From positions 150,542,274 to 150,606,273 of the forward strand of contig CM077115.1 in the NCBI GenBank assembly GCA_039619475.1: a DNA stretch of 64,000 nucleotides. The letters run 5' to 3'. The stretch is from Icerya purchasi. Lineage: Eukaryota > Arthropoda > Insecta > Hemiptera > Monophlebidae. The notes under the pieces are model-generated. The model was not told where the DNA came from and did not search any database. It saw only the letters and a list, made by a program, of their open reading frames with translations. Positions 45,245-56,744 of the stretch are shown here, in pieces (the stretch's first letter is position 1; each line of letters begins with the position of its first letter). The translations under genes and the position numbers were made by a program.

Positions 45245-47270
45245 GATATCTACCTGTTTTTGATTTTATTAAAGTCCTTTATTCAAAAACACCGCACTTT
45301 AGCTTTGCTCATCGATGTTGCTTTTAATGATGTGCATCTGCCAAATTTAAGTGGAAAAAATGTTAGAAATTTTCAGATTTCTCTTCCCCTTTATTAATCT
45401 CACGATGAATCGTTTTAAGCATCTCTCTTCTCCATTTCTCTACGTTGTACAAAAAGGTTTTTCGCGATCTTCCTCGTGCTTCTTCTGTTAATCCTACTCT
45501 TTGCAATATCTTCGCTATCAGTGTTATTTCCATTCCTTTGAATTCCTCTTATTTATCCTTTGCCGGGCATATCCTGCTTTTTCCTTCTTTCTCCGACATT
45601 GAAACATTTTATTCGTCAGTTATCACTCTGGATTATTCCCTATCCTCAATTCGCCTATCTTAGTGGCTAAAGTTCCGATTCGAAGGTCTCGGGTTCGATA
45701 TCGGGCGACGACAAAAATTATCCGGCACTAGTTTCGTACACAGCAGTTTAGAGACACACTTAGGGAACTCTACACTTGCATATATCGATAAATCAAGCGA
45801 CTATAGTCAGTTCGAATTGTGGTCGTGTGTATTAGTAGCGTCGCATAGAAATATTCAGCCGGCGAGCTAATCAACCTGAGTAAAGGCCACAGTCGTGTCT
45901 TGGCTTCGCCTCACCATTGATAAGCTTTCACATTTTGGTCGACGGCACGAAAGCCAACGCTCCTGCTTAGGTGGTCGGTTTCATTAGCGCATGAAAACCT
46001 GGCGGCAGCAAGTATAAAATGCATCTCCTAATTTGCCTGGCCAGCACGGAAGATTGGGCCAACTTATCCCGCTAGGGATTGCCTGGCTGGTATGGGCATA
46101 TCGCGTGATTAAACTATCTTTAAACAACACAGCTTTTCTTTGGATTAGTCGCTTTCCAAATCTCGTCTATCTAAGTTAGATATAATGCGAAGTTCGTGCT
46201 TTCGGCCCCGCCTTTTAAATCCTCTCCAATTTCAGCTAAAGCGCGATTCTGTCTTCTCGCAAATTATATTTAAGGTATGGTTTCCTCATCATTAGACGTC
46301 CTTCACTCGCAATCTCTACTATTATTTATTACTATCTTTCTGTTTGTATGAACTTGCATTTTACGCGTAGGAAAATTCGTTTTTTGGCTTTCATCTCTCT
46401 TCATTTTAGTTCATTTTGCCCTTCTTATACGATCTCTTGTAAAATCCTCCTATATTTTTCCTTAAACTTTGTCGATCCCTGTCTTAAAGTATTTTTTCTA
46501 GCTTCACTTTTCAAATCCCTTCCTTTAGCAACGGTCCAAAGGAAAATTTTACAAGACTATCGATTCCAAATTTCCCGTACATGTAACCATTTTTACTAAT
46601 TCTTCTAGGACGCCTGATGGTATTGGAGCTTTTTTTTTATCCTTTCGGATTCTAACTTCTTATAGAACTTTGGTCTTCCGTATTTCTGTTTCACTTTTAT
46701 AAAAGAATTAATGGCTACCCTACATTCCATTGGTTTCATTTCCTCTAGTCACTTATTTTTTCAATTATTCACCCATTGCTAATTCCATAAGTGTCCTTCA
46801 AGCAATTCCGTTCCCTCTTTTATGATCACTCATTCGATTTTATTATTCTTCGCACCCTTTACCTATTTCCTTTCTTACTGCTACTCCGTCAGTGCTGATT
46901 CGTTGTACGTTTCCAGCCATATAAGCATTGAGGGTAATGATTATAAAAAATTCCATCTTAAATTTGGTCGGATATTTACTTTTAATGACGAACGCTCTTT
47001 TTATCAGTCTATTCAATCTAATCTTTCTTTTCCTGATTTATCGAATTTTCCTCGTTTGCTCTATACTCATTTCTATTATTCGCGTGCGTTTTAACCATTC
47101 TCTCTTCATCTTTCTGACAGTTTCGCTTTTTTTCTTCTTTCCTTCTCAAATTCCCCTCTCCACTTGAATGAAATAGTAATCTGTGGCAATGATTACATCT
47201 TTTCTGAATGTCATTATCGAGAGCGTTTTGTTCCATATATTCCCGTTTGTTAAAACTCGAGCTCTCTATA
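45245..47270 (+). mobile_element. Degenerate I-type LINE split by a SINE
   Basis: Before the SINE the plus strand gives RT pieces: LIDVAFNDVHLPNLSGK and FRDLPRASSVNPTLCNIF, with the catalytic motif reading FAGH instead of F/YADD. After it (46120-47270) come RT thumb and RNase H pieces (WLPYIPLVSF in one frame, ISIEGNDY near 46925) and a 3' part also seen in the element at 53390-56740. Almost every 100 bp has a frame break. It is a long-dead relative of the elements at 50686 and 53390. Confidence 0.7.
45662..46113 (+). mobile_element. tRNA-headed SINE, second copy, 7-bp TSD
   Basis: Nearly identical in its body to the SINE at 20447-20948, but with a deletion through the A box and loss of the 'cccagcagtggact' stretch near the 3' end. 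The B box is altered (GGTTCGATATC). CTATCTT flanks it at 45655-45661 and 46114-46120. It lies in the RT part of an I-type LINE, so it is younger than that LINE. Confidence 0.87.
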
Positions 47271-47299
47271 CCGTCTTTATCCTCTCAATATGTGTTACA

Positions 47300-47740
47300 C
47301 CAGCTAGTTTATACCGTCAACACTTTTGACCGAATCCATATTTAACTGATTTCTCCCATCCATCTGTTTCTAAGTGCAAGTCTTGGTTAACATGTCAAAA
47401 GAACAAAAAACATAAACTTATTTCAGCTGAAAACTGTGAATTCTCAAATAATGAAATATTTGGCTGTAATGAAAATTGTGATGAAAATTAGAAAAGCAGT
47501 AGTGGGGCGCAGATATCACCTGTGCCAGAAACGATGGGAAAATTACTTCTGTTAACCTGAAATTGACGAATAGAAAATTTGCATGAAATCATTTTGTATA
47601 ATAACGAAATGGACTGTGCAGATCAATGCTGAACCCTAAAATACGTTTATCCATTTAGTATGCTGGCTATCTAGAGCCGTCGACTTTTCTCTGCAATTCC
47701 ATCGCTCCATTGCTTACATATGAAAATTAAATTATTTATT
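47300..47740. repeat. Distal flank of duplication unit C
   Basis: Continuous counterpart of 110-307 plus 978-1230, without the LINE that interrupts unit A. It gives the empty-site sequence for that insertion. Confidence 0.75.
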
Positions 47741-47744
47741 TATT

Positions 47745-48805
47745 TAAAAAAATTTCTACGTTCGTGTTAAAGAAAATCAGATAAAAATACGCGACGTTTA
47801 TTGGCGCCGTAGATTAAATTGCGCCAATCTTATTTATAAATAATAAATATAAGATAAGCCCAATTTAATCTACGGCTCCGGTAAACGTCGCGTATCTTTA
47901 ACCGATTTCAAAAAAGGAGGAGAGGTATTCAATTCGACTATATTTTTATTTTTTTTTATTTTTATTTTATTTTTTTTGTATGTGTTACCTAAGAACTTTC
48001 TTCTAGATGAACTGATTTTGATGATTCTTCTTTTATTTGAAAGGTCATGTGTTTCTCATGTGGTCCCATTAAAATTTGATCGAGATCTGGCCGGTAGTTT
48101 TTGAGTTATGCTTAATAATACGGGGGAGATTGAAGCTTTTTGGATGCTTTTCATTCATGATTAGTTTCACCGTCCGGTTAGATTTATTGACTTAAAATAC
48201 TATGGAAATGTAGCTTTTGATGTTTTCACACCGTGGAAATATCTGTTCTTATTACACTGTTTTAATTTAATTGAATAAAAATGCACTAAAAAGCAAAAAA
48301 TAAAATGCTTTTTTACAAAAAAAAAAAAAATCGATACTTGAAGGTTTATTATAAAAATTTAAAAATACACTAAAAAGTAAAAAATAATTACTCCCAATAA
48401 AAAATATGTATATCAGAGTGATGATATAACCCTTAAGGGTGATATCGTAATTCTCATACAACATTAAAATTTTAATTAGAGTCAGCATCAAATTCATATT
48501 ATGATAATAATTAAAAACTGCATTTTAAATTTTCATTAAATTGTTCCTAGATATAGTAACATGAATTTAATGCCAACTCTAATTAAGGTATAAATGTTGT
48601 ATAAGAATTACGATAATATCATATATATTAAGGTATATCATCACTCGGATATATTTTTTCTTATCGGGAGTAATTATTTTTTACTGTTTAGTGCATTTTT
48701 ATTAAATTTTTGTAATAAACCTTCAAGTATCGATATGTATTATTTGTAAAAAAGCAAAAACAAAATATTGTCTGATTTTCTTTAACATGAACGTAGCAAT
48801 TTTTT
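47745..48805. mobile_element. TIR-bounded composite with two foldback structures
   Basis: About 38 bp at 47745-47783 ('gttaaagaaaatcaga' core) is inverted at 48767-48805 ('tctgattttctttaac'). Inside, 47768-47905 is a hairpin with ~58-bp arms around 'cgtagattaaattg'. 48290-48775 is a foldback with arms of about 210 bp (48293-48500 and 48560-48775) around a ~60-bp loop; matching text includes 'cgatacttgaaggtttatta' and its complement. It is absent from unit A at this place, where only a half-hairpin piece (1375-1415) is seen. No coding frame. Confidence 0.7.
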
Positions 48806-48884
48806 TTTTTTTTTTTTAACCTCCTTAATAAAACAAAATAAAAAATAAGATAAAAAAAAATTTATTTATCACAATAACCGATCG

Positions 48885-49217
48885 CAGCTGAAGCTCGCAG
48901 TCAGCTGGAAGAAAAGAGTAAAATACAAAAACATAAAACTGGTCATAAGTCGCGATACATTTTAGTATTTATAATGGCATTATCGCGATCCAGGAATGTT
49001 CTGGCATTACATGAATATTTTCATGCAAACTTCGAGCCTGTACAGGTGAAATCTGCAGAATCAAGAAAGAATTCGAATATTTGATTGCAATGATTAAATT
49101 TGCCCAGGTGCAAAAATCATAATGTGTATTATGATTTTTCATTATGCGTGCACAAGTAACAATTTTTGTTTAGATCGACGATCAATAAGAAAGGTACATT
49201 TTACTTTTGCTACCGAT
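48885..49217 (-). repeat. 3' flank of AAA-like copy C
   Basis: Matches 27355-27813 and 1887-2153. It is non-coding DNA downstream of the stop codon of copy C. Confidence 0.7.
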
Positions 49218-50561
49218 CTATCTGTTATTCCCATCGTCCGAAGCACCTTGTTGACGCAAAATATTTTCAAGTTCCGTTCTTATTTCCAAATTCGGAATCA
49301 CTAAAATGTGTTTAATGCCAAATCTAGAGAAGTAGCCTAATGCTGCGAGATATTTGAAAAGGTAATCTGCTTCTAGCTTATCGTCAAATCCTTCGTGGAT
49401 GTGTCGTTTTAAAAATTCAGCGTCCCATAACTTGAATGTGTCCGCATGGCAAAAATAATCCAAAGGAATAGTTTTATTTTTTAAAATTAATAATGCTATC
49501 TCTCTCACCGTATCCATGTTTAAAAGATTACGGATTATCGATTTTAAGAATGTTGGTGTCTCCCAATAGGACCTTAAAGCGTGTGGATCACCGAGTTTTC
49601 TGTTTTGTAAATACTTAAGTACGGATGAAGTGCTATATAGCGTTCTTTTATTGCCTATGTAAGTGCCGTAGAACTTTCTTATATCAGCTTTCAGCATTTC
49701 AGCCTCGTTGGAATCGTTGGTAAATTTAAGTAATTCGCAAAGTTCCCGGTCGTTGATTCCATAATATTCAAAATACTGATGATTCCAGTGAATATCATAC
49801 GGACCGTCAGCATGATTATAGCCAATATATAATGTACCTGTTGCTAAAAACCCGTAACAGTGCATCATATGGTAATCCTCGCAGAGTCTTCCGACGTCCT
49901 CCGAAGTATTTCCAAAAACGATGGCATTGAAGACAGCATCACAATTGTCAATCAGTTTAATAGGCTTTTGATTGAAGTGCTTACGTAAAAGTGTCCAGAG
50001 GAAACCTAAGGCATAACTGTAATCAATTTCTTTCGGATTCTTTTTTTCTAGACCATGTTCAATATAGTTCTTATACCACCGGGAAATGTTCGGACTTTTT
50101 GAGTTTAATAAATATTTATGTTGTAAGAGAGTCTCTAAAATTACAGTTTTTAAATTTTCATACATCGTTCTGTTATTTGTAATTCGGTTTATCGGTTCAA
50201 AGTTGACGTGAATCACGGGATACCTGCCGAAGGTTGCATTAAAAAACTCGCGATGTTTGAAGATTTTTAATTTTTCGAATAGACTGTAATTTTTCGTTTT
50301 TCTCTTGTCGATTATTTCATTGCCGTCTTCGTCAACTTCTATTTCGAAATAGTGCTTCAGCGTCAGAATATTGATGGTTTTTCCAAAATTTTGGGGAGCT
50401 GATATAAACATTTGCGGTTCTATCGAAACTTCTTTAAATAGATCTAAACCGGTTAGTGCAGCATATGTCTTTACTATGAGAGATTTATCGATGTAAGTTC
50501 CGCTTTCTACCAGCGCCGGAAAATCTGTCGATCCGATTTCGAATGCCGGTTGCCTTGACCA
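49218..50561 (-). pseudogene. AAA-ATPase-like gene, copy C (main exon intact, exon 1 disrupted)
   Basis: The main exon is open for 447 codons from the acceptor 'cattcttcttgcag' at 50562. Domain marks: FEIGSTDFPALVESGTYID (residues ~7-25), APQNFGKTINILTLKHYFE (~54-72, P-loop-like with Gln where A and B have Arg), KLIDNCDAVFNAIVFGNTSE (~195, Walker B-like), LATGTLYI, EYYGINDRELCELLKF, the YSTSSVLKYL...YWETPTF segment and a C-terminal LVIPNLEIRTELE. The first exon, inferred from copies A and B, is cut by the LINE at 50686-52247, has ATA in place of the ATG used in copy A, and carries the same one-base shift as A. It could still be expressed from another start. Function unknown. Confidence 0.75.
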
Positions 50562-50685
50562 CTGCAAGAAGAATGTAATACTCAGTTATTGAACCAACCG
50601 TAAGCATCAGTAATATTCAAATTTAACAGCGGAAACTTTGCTCTTCGCTCTGTCAATCGCTGAAAATGCGCGCCGGTTAACTTTC

Positions 50686-52247
50686 CTAAACCTTCTTAAA
50701 GCTCTCTCACCTACGAGATGGGGAGGTGATCCTTCCGGTTTTAATAATGTTGTACAAATCTCTCATACGCTCTAGATTGGATTATTGCAATTTCTTATAT
50801 GGCAACTCTTCCAAATCCGTTCTCTACAAATTAGATCGTCTTCAAAACAGTTGTCTTCGGCTTTGTCTCGGAGCTCTGAGGTCATCTCCTATCCCAGCCA
50901 TTCTATCTGAATACAACATCTGTCCTCTGTTCATCCGAATATCTCATTTGGGTTATCGCTTTCTCATCAAACGTTTTTCCACCTCTTCGTCAAATATCAC
51001 AGTACCTCTTATTCTTTTACCCTTCGTCACTGGCGTTTTTCCTCCAATAAAATTCCTATACTATCTCATATATCGTTTCGTTTTTCTAAATTTTCTCCTT
51101 TTGTCATTCCTCATCGCAAGCTTCCATTATTTTACTTACGTCTATTCCAAATTGTTAAAGCCACCAAATATCATCTTCATGCCGTGCTTCCTTAAATCCG
51201 GTCCCTCCCATATCGTCAGCATGAAATTTAATAATACAATAAATTCTCTATTCTGCGATCACTCTTTAATTTTTACTGACGGATCGAAGAGCCTGAGCGG
51301 AGTTTGGGCGGCATTCCTATGGTCCTTAGTTCTTTCATTCTTAGTCCTTTAAACTTCCGTCCTTTTATTCTGTCTTTACTGCGCAAACTGTTGCCATTCT
51401 ACAAGCTTTTATTTATATTTCCTCTTCTGCACTTCCAAATTCCTTATTGTTTCTGACTCTTTAAGTATTCTTCTAGCGCTATCTCCACCTTCCCTTTCTC
51501 CTTCCACTGATCCTATCACCCTTTCTCTCCGTTCTCTTCACCATGATCTGTTCGCATCGACGTCTACCCAGATTGACTTTCTTTGGATTCCCGGACATTC
51601 AGCCATTGATGGAAATGTAGCCGTCGACCTCCTTGTTAAAGCTGCTGTTTTCAATGGAAATTTTATTCGTAGGGTTCTAGCACGCAATATTCTTCTTCCA
51701 ACAAAATCCTGCCATCTTGGGCAATACTCTGTTATGTTTCTCTTTTCGCTAATCCTAATTTCTTTTATCTCTTGATTAATCCTATTCCTCCTCCTCGTCC
51801 TCTTGGTTCTATCAGTTCCCCAGTTTGCGTCGGTCCATCATTACTAAATTATCTCGCCTCCGTTTCTCGCATAGTCTCCTTCCCCCTCTTCTTTAAATCA
51901 CTTTTCCTTGGCTGCATCTCCTTTTTGTTCATTGGATCCTGAAGGTTCCCAGTATGTTTGTGACTCGAATCACGTGCTCTTGGAGTATTCTGGTTTATCT
52001 CGCGAGCGTAAGTTACTTTATTATCTTCTTTTAAAGCTTGGTCTTCCTGCTCCTTTCAACGCCTCTTATGTTCTTTCTCTACCAATATTCTCTCAGTTAT
52101 TCCTGTCCTAGGGGTGTTCGTTGATTCCATTGTCGACAAAATAAAAATATAATTTCTATTCTATTCCATGCATCTATTCTTTTTTGCTAGGCTAATCCTC
52201 TCTGGTAGCAAACCCAAGGGAGGTAAAAAACAAAAAAAAAAAAAAAA
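50686..52247 (+). mobile_element. I-type LINE 3' part, 7-bp TSD, in exon 1 of copy C
   Basis: Plus strand: the RT thumb at 50726-51352 reads YKSLIRSRLDYCNFLYGNSS and LRLCLGALRSSPIPAIL; RNase H follows as LIFTDGSKS (51265-51295) and FLWIPGHSAIDGNVAVD (about 51577-51630). It ends in an A-run (52229-52249). AACTTTC flanks it at 50679-50685 and 52248-52254. RT catalytic core and endonuclease are missing (5' truncation). It has frame breaks but fewer than its relatives at 45245 and 53390. Confidence 0.85.
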
Positions 52248-53160
52248 AACTTTCTCCTCAGTCGTGATTTTATTTTGGTAGACTGTAATAAAATGAATTC
52301 CGCCCTCAGGCTGCTCTGTGATATCGAATGCACTATAAGGGGTTAAATATCGTACTCAGATCCGGTCACTGGATTTCAGCAGCGATTCTAAGCTAGTTCA
52401 ATTCACTTTCAAATACGGGGTTACTCGTTGCTAACATTGAACAGGTAAAGCGAGAGGAGCTGCCCTTTCATTCCTATTCTTACAGTTTATAACGATAATT
52501 CAGTTGTAATTTTTATTGTCGGAAATTAATAAAGAATAGAATACATCGCCGTCCACAAAAAGGCATAATTTTCCTAATTGCTAAGCTTATTCACGCGAAC
52601 ATTTTCGACAGACACTACAAAAAAAAAGTCAAAACAATTCTACACAAATAATGCTTTCTGTGTCATAGAACGAAAGTTAACACTCGCGATAGTTTGATAC
52701 CACAAATCAGTCCAGGTCACTTTTTACTGTTGTTGTTAATATGATACTGTTTAGAAAGCTGATGAACAACACTTCAACACAGTGTTTTCCAACCTAGAAG
52801 AACTTTTCAGTAACGTCATTAATTATTAGAGAGCGATTACGAACTAAATATATAATACCCCATCTGAACTAGACGGCTAGGTCACAGATTAGTCGAAGAT
52901 ATTTTGGTTCTCATAATTTAATCGATTTTAGCACATTATTTCGCTGACTGAGTTTTGTTTATTAATCGGAAAAAAATGAAATGTCAACCTTTTTTCCAGT
53001 TCAATTTAAATGTTGTCCTTGAAATAACAAAAAAAAAAAATCAGTTAAACAGCCTAAATCCAAACATATAAATGAGATTACAAGTGAGCTGAACCGAATG
53101 AATTACCCATATGTTTAAACAACTAAATCAAAATTTCTCATACATGTACGAATTGTTTAT
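52248..53160 (-). repeat. 5' flank of copy C, near-identical to copy A flank
   Basis: About 1% different from 5966-6870 by eye, including shared small features such as 'gctgatgaacaa' and 'gtccttgaaataac'. Identity ends near 53150 ('tgtacg'). 53166-53215 then resembles 42622-42670. Confidence 0.75.
52528..52711. promoter_or_regulatory. Conserved island in 5' flank (copy C)
   Basis: Third instance of the ~180-bp segment also at 6260-6442 and 30581-30770. It is non-coding in all frames. Confidence 0.4.
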
Positions 53161-53389
53161 TCTTGATGGTGTGCGGTTAGATTATAAATTTTTCTTTATT
53201 TTAATGTTGGATACGAATGACTGAATTACATTTATAAATAAAATTCTTTTAACGTACCGAACGATAATTTTTAATATTTACATAGAACGTTACACGGCTG
53301 TCATTGTAGCGTTACTCGTTGGTTTTAAGTCTAGAGGGGTGAGATTGTCGAGGTTGTATAGAGAGCATTAGCTATGAAATACGCTTACA

Positions 53390-56300
53390 TTTGAATTATA
53401 ACTTGAATTCAACTGGCTGCTTAGGTTCGGAACGAATTCGCTCACTTTTTTTGCTTTTATTTTGTTCTAAGTCATCTTCTGTATTGTACACAAACGCGTC
53501 TTCCCTCTTCCCTTTGCTCTTTCTTTCCCCTTTTAACTTAGTAGCCCAGACATACTTACTTCTAATTTTTGATGGCTCCTGTTTACATTATTTTTCTTCG
53601 TTACCTACTCATCTTAGTTTTCTTAATACAAACGCCTTTCACATTCTGTGCCAACTGTTGGCTCCTCTTATGGCCCTTCTACTCCCCACTTCATTCATTC
53701 CCAATTATTCTTCTGTTTCATTAACACGGCCTCGTTAAATATTTTACAGTGGATTGCCGCAGTCAAAGAGCCAATAGAAATTCGTTAGCGGAGTTATTTT
53801 CATAATGTCAGTGTTGCTCTTTTTTCCGAAACGTGGTTTCGGTTGGGCATAGATTTTTTCAACGTTAGACGCTTCAGGACAATTACATGTGATTCTGCAA
53901 TCCCGGTTAGAAATGGTATTCCATTCTCCGCTTACGACGTCTCCAATCTTGCTTATGGTTCTAATCTACCTAACATTGTTCACATCTCTATTCACTTTCC
54001 TCTGTTCGTCCGTTTAGCATTGTTCCCATCTATGTTCAGCCTAGTTTCGACTATTGTCGCTCCCATCTTTCTTCGCCTTTTTTTTTAAATTCCATCCCGC
54101 ATCCTTTTATCATCAGTGGTGACTGGAATGCTCATTCTCCTTTATGGGCTGTTCGCCCTACAATCCCAACGGTTCCATCCTTGAGAATGCCATCCTTTCT
54201 AATAACCTAGTACTCTTTAACAACGATCTTTCCCCCACACATATTTTGAGAATGCATTTATTTTTCGTTCCCTCGATCTGACCTTTTCCTCGCCATCTGC
54301 TAGACTTGGCCTATTCATTCTTCTGATTGGAATCTCTTTCCAATACTAGCTGACCTCTATTCTGATCCCTGGTCCACTCGTCAATTCCTCACATTCATCC
54401 GGACCATGATCCGATATACCTCACTATAATTCTTTTTTACATTCTTTAACACCTGCTCTTTCTTTGTCTTTTCAATCCATCCGTCGCCATCTATTCACCG
54501 CAGTAAGGCTTCATCGCTTTGGTGGAATGCGGAATGTAACGCCGCTTTTAATCGCAGTAGAGTCACCTTTAGAACACCATCCGTCCTGATCCTACGACTG
54601 AAAATTTTCCAGCTCACAAACAAGCTGACGCGAAAACTAGGTTTATACCTAAAAAAAAGCTCAAGAAAGACCTCTTGGAAAAATTCCGGTGCAAAGTTCT
54701 TGAAAACTACCTCTGTTGCGCAGGTTTGGAAAATAACTGGGGCCTTTAAATTCTCATCCTCTCCTCGCCCTTCTAACCGCAATATTCCCGACCATAACCT
54801 TATTCCTTTTCTTGATTCTGTCGCCCCAGCTTATGTTCCTTCTTTCGATGAATTATACCCCTTTCCATGGCCGTAAAACTTTCCACTCCTATTTCTAACT
54901 CCGGCTTTCAACTTTAACGAGTTAAAGTTTGTGCTGTCCAAATCGTCTAGCCCCACTCCAGAACTTGACGGTATACCCTATCTCGCCCTTAACACAGTCC
55001 CTTAGTTTTCTTCTTAGTCTTTTCAATTCCTCTCTTTCGAAGGGTATAACTCCTTCTTTCTGGAATTCTTTTATCGTCGTCTCCATTCCCAAAAAAAGGG
55101 TTCTTCCCTATGTCCTATTTCCCTGGCATCTTGCATTGGAAAACTATTTGACGATATGCTTAACAAGCGCCTTGTTTTTGTGGTTGAAGCATAATAATGT
55201 ATTTCCTAATGTGTTCGACTTTCGGTCTGGTATTGGCCCCTCTGATTGTGTTAGTCTTTTCATTTCTCACCTATATAATTCTTTTATTTGAAAATATTTC
55301 ACCTTGGCTACCTTTATTGATGTCTTCTCCACTTTTGATAATGTTCATCTTCCCACTTTAAGAGATAAAATGACGGTAATTAATATCCCAATCAAATTAT
55401 TATCAATCCCAAGTCGACTCGGTCTATCCATTTTATCTCTCCATCTCTCGACGCTCCAAGAAAGGTTTTCCCAGGTCTTCCTCAAGGTTCCTCCTTCAGT
55501 CCTACTCACTTTTTTAACATCTATACTATCAGTATAGCTCTCTTCGTTTAAATTTCTTTTCTTTATTCTTTGCGGATGACATCTTCCTTTTTTCCTCGTC
55601 TAATAATATTTCAGTAGCCAATGAAGTACACTTAATTCGTCGCTCATTGTGCTGAAACATTCTCTCTATCCTTAGTTAATCTTTCGATTTCTCCTTCTAA
55701 GTCTTCTTAAACTATCTTTTCCCTTCAATAACCCGACTTTGGTTAATCTATCCTTTAACCATATACCTCTTTCTCGTGTTAATTGCTTCTGTTATCTCGG
55801 TATCTTTCTTGACAGTCGCTTGTCCTCCTCTCAACGTATATAAATTTTTACTTCTACTATTAAAAGGCTAAACTTGCTGAAAGCTCTGTCGCCATCTAAA
55901 TGGGGTGGCGATGATCCCTATATTCTTATTTCTCCTTACAAATCTATTATCCGTTCCCAAATTCGATTATTGTTCTTTTATTTATGGTTGTGCGTCCAAA
56001 TCCCACCTCTGTAAACAAGAGGTAATTCAAAACTCTTGCCTTCATCTCTTTGTCTTGGTACGCCTAAATCCTCTCCAATTCCTTGCTTTCTTGCTGAATC
56101 TAATTCGCCCCCTGACCATTCGAGGATCCTATTTAGGCTATCGTTTCCTTTCTAAACGTCTTCCACTCGCATCCTCTGCTCTTGTTCAGCCCTTGCACAT
56201 TACTCCTAGCAAAAACCCCTACCCTATATTTTATTTCATATGCATTTGGGCCTTACACTATCTCCTTTTATAACTTCCCCTATTTTTCCTTCGACTATAT

Positions 56301-56740
56301 TAATCTCTGTCATCGTCCTAAGGTATTTTATTATTCCCTCATTTCCTAAAAACCTCCCCCCAAGTCATAATTAAACAGTGTGTTCTACAGCACTATTAAT
56401 TTCGCATTTCCTTCTCATGTGTTACCATTCAAGGGGGTCTGGTGGTATTGGAGCTTTCTTCATCCTTTCTGATTTTAACTTATCAGAATTTTTTCGTCAC
56501 CCTTATTTTTGTACCATATTCACAGTTGAGCTGATGGCTATCCTACATTCTATTGTTTTCATTTCCTCGAATCACTTTTTCCACCACTTTTTTTGATTAT
56601 TTCTGATTCTTTGAGCGCCCTTCAGGCCATATTTTCTCCCCTTGCTGATCATTTGTGACACTTTGTTATTCTCCGTACATGTTCACTCATTCGCAGTCTT
56701 TCCTCTCTTCATTCGATTAACATTTATTTGCTGTAAGCAT
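53390..56740 (+). mobile_element. Long degenerate I-type LINE (EN, RT, RNase H)
   Basis: Plus-strand pieces in order: a possible ORF1 end (53391-53738); endonuclease around 54095-54310 (ISGDWNAHSPLWA and GSILENAILSNNLVLFNND, partly in different frames); an EN-RT linker with WWNAECNAAFNRSRVTFR and TSVAQVWKITGAFKF (54515-54760); RT with ELKFVLSKSSSPTPELDGIP (54920), ISLASCIGKLFDDMLNKRL (55117) and FADDIFLFSS (55575); thumb at 55905-56273; and RNase H text at 56378-56700 (GSGGIGAFFILSDFNL, VELMAILHS). More than ten frame breaks. It is the fullest member of the family at 45245 and 50686. Confidence 0.82.
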
Positions 56741-56744
56741 CTAG

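Noticed and set aside
54495..54782. 95-codon minus-strand frame
   Set aside because: The plus strand here encodes the recognisable linker between endonuclease and RT of an I-type LINE.
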